Assembly (NCBI GenBank): GCA_002221725.1
Contig: NJFT01000346.1
Span: 1-29,141, forward strand
Direction of reading: 5' to 3'
Length of the DNA: 29,141 nucleotides
From: Scedosporium boydii
Taxonomy: Eukaryota; Ascomycota; Sordariomycetes; Microascales; Microascaceae
Of this stretch, positions 28,053 through 29,141 are shown in pieces. A program made the translations under genes and the position numbers. The notes below the pieces were generated by a model. The model was not told the DNA's origin and ran no database searches. It saw nothing but the letters and a program-made list of their open reading frames with translations. Positions within the stretch are counted from its first letter, which is position 1. Every line of letters begins with the position of its first letter.

Positions 28053-29057
28053 CTAATATCCCACGTGCTCTTTACCAATTCGGCAGATGCCTTCTTCGTC
28101 CCAATCTTCGCTCCCTACGCCCCTTCTCGTGATGAATAGCCCGCTAGGGTCCAGCTTCTGCTTCAACTTGTACAGCCGGTGGTAGTTCTCACCCCAAAAC
28201 GATGCTTGCCAGTCCTCCTCGTTTCCATCCGCCTCGTTGAGATACGCGCCCATATCATCCGGTTCAAATGCCTTTAGCATCGGAACTTCAGTGTGAGTGA
28301 CCTGGTTCTCTACAGCCCGCTGGTCCTCTATAGTGGCATTAAACCCCCACGACGAGCCGACGACGATGTGGGTCAGAGCCCTCCTCCATGCTGGGAGCAG
28401 CGCCGAGTCGATGTCGGCATTTCGCGCAACCTGACCGCCCGCAATAGCGTGTCCTATCACGGTAGTGGGCCCCCCATGCAAGTCAACAATTTCCCGCAAG
28501 GTCTCAGTTAGGCGAGCGGGACCATCAATCGTGGAAAGGAAGTCGCGGGAGATAAGACGAGAGGCTAACAGCGCAATACCGCCTGTGACGTCGGCACCAT
28601 CAGATAGGAACTCCTGGATGATGTATTTTATTTGAGGCACGGAGAGAAGCTGAAACACCACAGAGGATTTTCCCACATGGCCGTTCATATTCGTTACCAT
28701 GGGCGTCAAAAGGCTGCGCACCGCCGCCTCGTCTGTCTGATTCGCGAATATCATAGCACTCGTCATTGTAGAAATGGGAGCGGATCCGTTCCCACCGTCT
28801 GGAGCCGTGCTTATGAAGTAGTACGCCGAAGCACCAGCGTCATTGATCTGCGGGAGATTCGTGTGGAATTCGCGAATCGTCTCCCAGAACCCGACCGTGT
28901 TGTTGGTGCTTATCATCACGCTCGCCAAGTGTGCTGGTACATCGGGGAAAGTACGCACGGTAACATCAACGACGACTCCAAAGGTGCCTCCGCCGCCGCC
29001 CCTAAGTGCCCAAAAGAGGTCTCGGTTCTGATAGTCGTTTGCAACTACAAGGTCGCC
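28053..29057 (-). CDS. FAD-linked oxidase with BBE domain, 5' part outside the window
   Basis: The exon encodes 334 residues and a stop. It begins after an acceptor (ATCATAG) with GDLVVANDYQNRDLFWALRG, then GGGGTFGVVVDVTVR. These are the end of the FAD-binding PCMH domain of berberine-bridge-type oxidases. The substrate region follows. The C-terminus has the BBE-domain motif YLNEADGNEEDWQASFWGEN and then KLDPSGLFITRRGVGSEDW. The N-terminal part with the FAD-linking His and Cys is missing because the window ends. The upstream exon is not resolved: a donor GTGCGT at 29106 would make a 49-nt intron, but the 35 bases beyond it do not continue the family sequence. Such enzymes are usually secreted or vacuolar and oxidise alcohols, sugars or alkaloids. 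The substrate is unknown. Confidence 0.88.
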   Translation of the reverse strand, partial: GDLVVANDYQNRDLFWALRGGGGGTFGVVVDVTVRTFPDVPAHLASVMISTNNTVGFWETIREFHTNLPQINDAGASAYYFISTAPDGGNGSAPISTMTSAMIFANQTDEAAVRSLLTPMVTNMNGHVGKSSVVFQLLSVPQIKYIIQEFLSDGADVTGGIALLASRLISRDFLSTIDGPARLTETLREIVDLHGGPTTVIGHAIAGGQVARNADIDSALLPAWRRALTHIVVGSSWGFNATIEDQRAVENQVTHTEVPMLKAFEPDDMGAYLNEADGNEEDWQASFWGENYHRLYKLKQKLDPSGLFITRRGVGSEDWDEEGICRIGKEHVGY

Positions 29058-29141
29058 CTATGATAGGAAATCTGTCAGCCTTCTTTTCTCCGCTCCGTGA
29101 ACGCACTGGTGGAAGGATCTCAACGAGGTATCAGATGTAAA
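29058..29141 (-). other. Intron sequence of the BBE oxidase gene at the window edge
   Basis: The bases next to the exon read as a fungal intron end: branch-like GCTGAC, then a T-rich stretch and ATCATAG. Whether the intron starts at 29106 or beyond the window cannot be decided here. Confidence 0.5.

Noticed and set aside
1..29141. CRISPR arrays, prophage or bacterial operon structure
   Set aside because: No regularly spaced repeats were seen, and spliced genes with fungal intron signals throughout show that the DNA is eukaryotic.

Overview
The window reads as a stretch of a filamentous ascomycete (Pezizomycotina) genome. The genes are monocistronic. Most introns are about 50-115 nt with GTAAGT/GTACGT-type donors and CTAAC/CTGAC branch motifs. 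The protein families present (C2H2/Zn2Cys6 regulator, DHA-type MFS transporters, NRPS-like reductase piece, BBE oxidase, fungal CorA-like protein) are typical of that group. I cannot name the genus. No tRNA, rRNA or CRISPR array was found.

Left part (about 1.0-5.5 kb). Three adjacent genes form a recognisable C4-sugar-phosphate module: a triosephosphate-isomerase-like enzyme, an RpiB-type isomerase (its 13-codon first exon was found by hand) and a two-domain dihydroxyacetone-kinase-type kinase. This set matches the erythritol/erythrulose route known from Yarrowia lipolytica (EYI1, EYI2, EYK1) and from bacteria (EryH/EryI, LerK/LerI). In that route L-erythrulose is phosphorylated and isomerised twice to D-erythrose 4-phosphate. 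The isomerase EYI2 and the kinase EYK1 are divergent across an 803-bp promoter holding a CGG-N7-CCG palindrome. No erythritol dehydrogenase is visible in the window.

Middle (about 6-17 kb). A broken LigB-type extradiol dioxygenase is followed by a five-exon regulator with two C2H2 fingers plus a Zn2Cys6 cluster. Next come a fumarylacetoacetase remnant, a cupin, and a small membrane-protein gene with an in-frame stop. Then a beta-hydroxyacid dehydrogenase (L-threonate-dehydrogenase-like, with a second degenerate C-terminal domain) and a class II ketose-bisphosphate aldolase are divergent across an 809-bp promoter. I infer that these last two extend the module towards C4 sugar acids, so the whole block may be a C4 polyol/sugar-acid utilisation cluster with its own regulator.

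Right part (about 17.9-29.1 kb). This part holds a 14-TM DHA2 transporter, a PhyH-type Fe(II)/2-oxoglutarate dioxygenase, a MITE-like inverted repeat and a DHA1 transporter. After these come a decayed NRPS-like terminal reductase, a CorA-like gene interrupted by one in-frame stop, and a BBE-type FAD oxidase cut by the window edge. Five genes in the window are broken or remnant, interspersed with intact ones. The two isolated TAA codons could each come from one CAA to TAA change.
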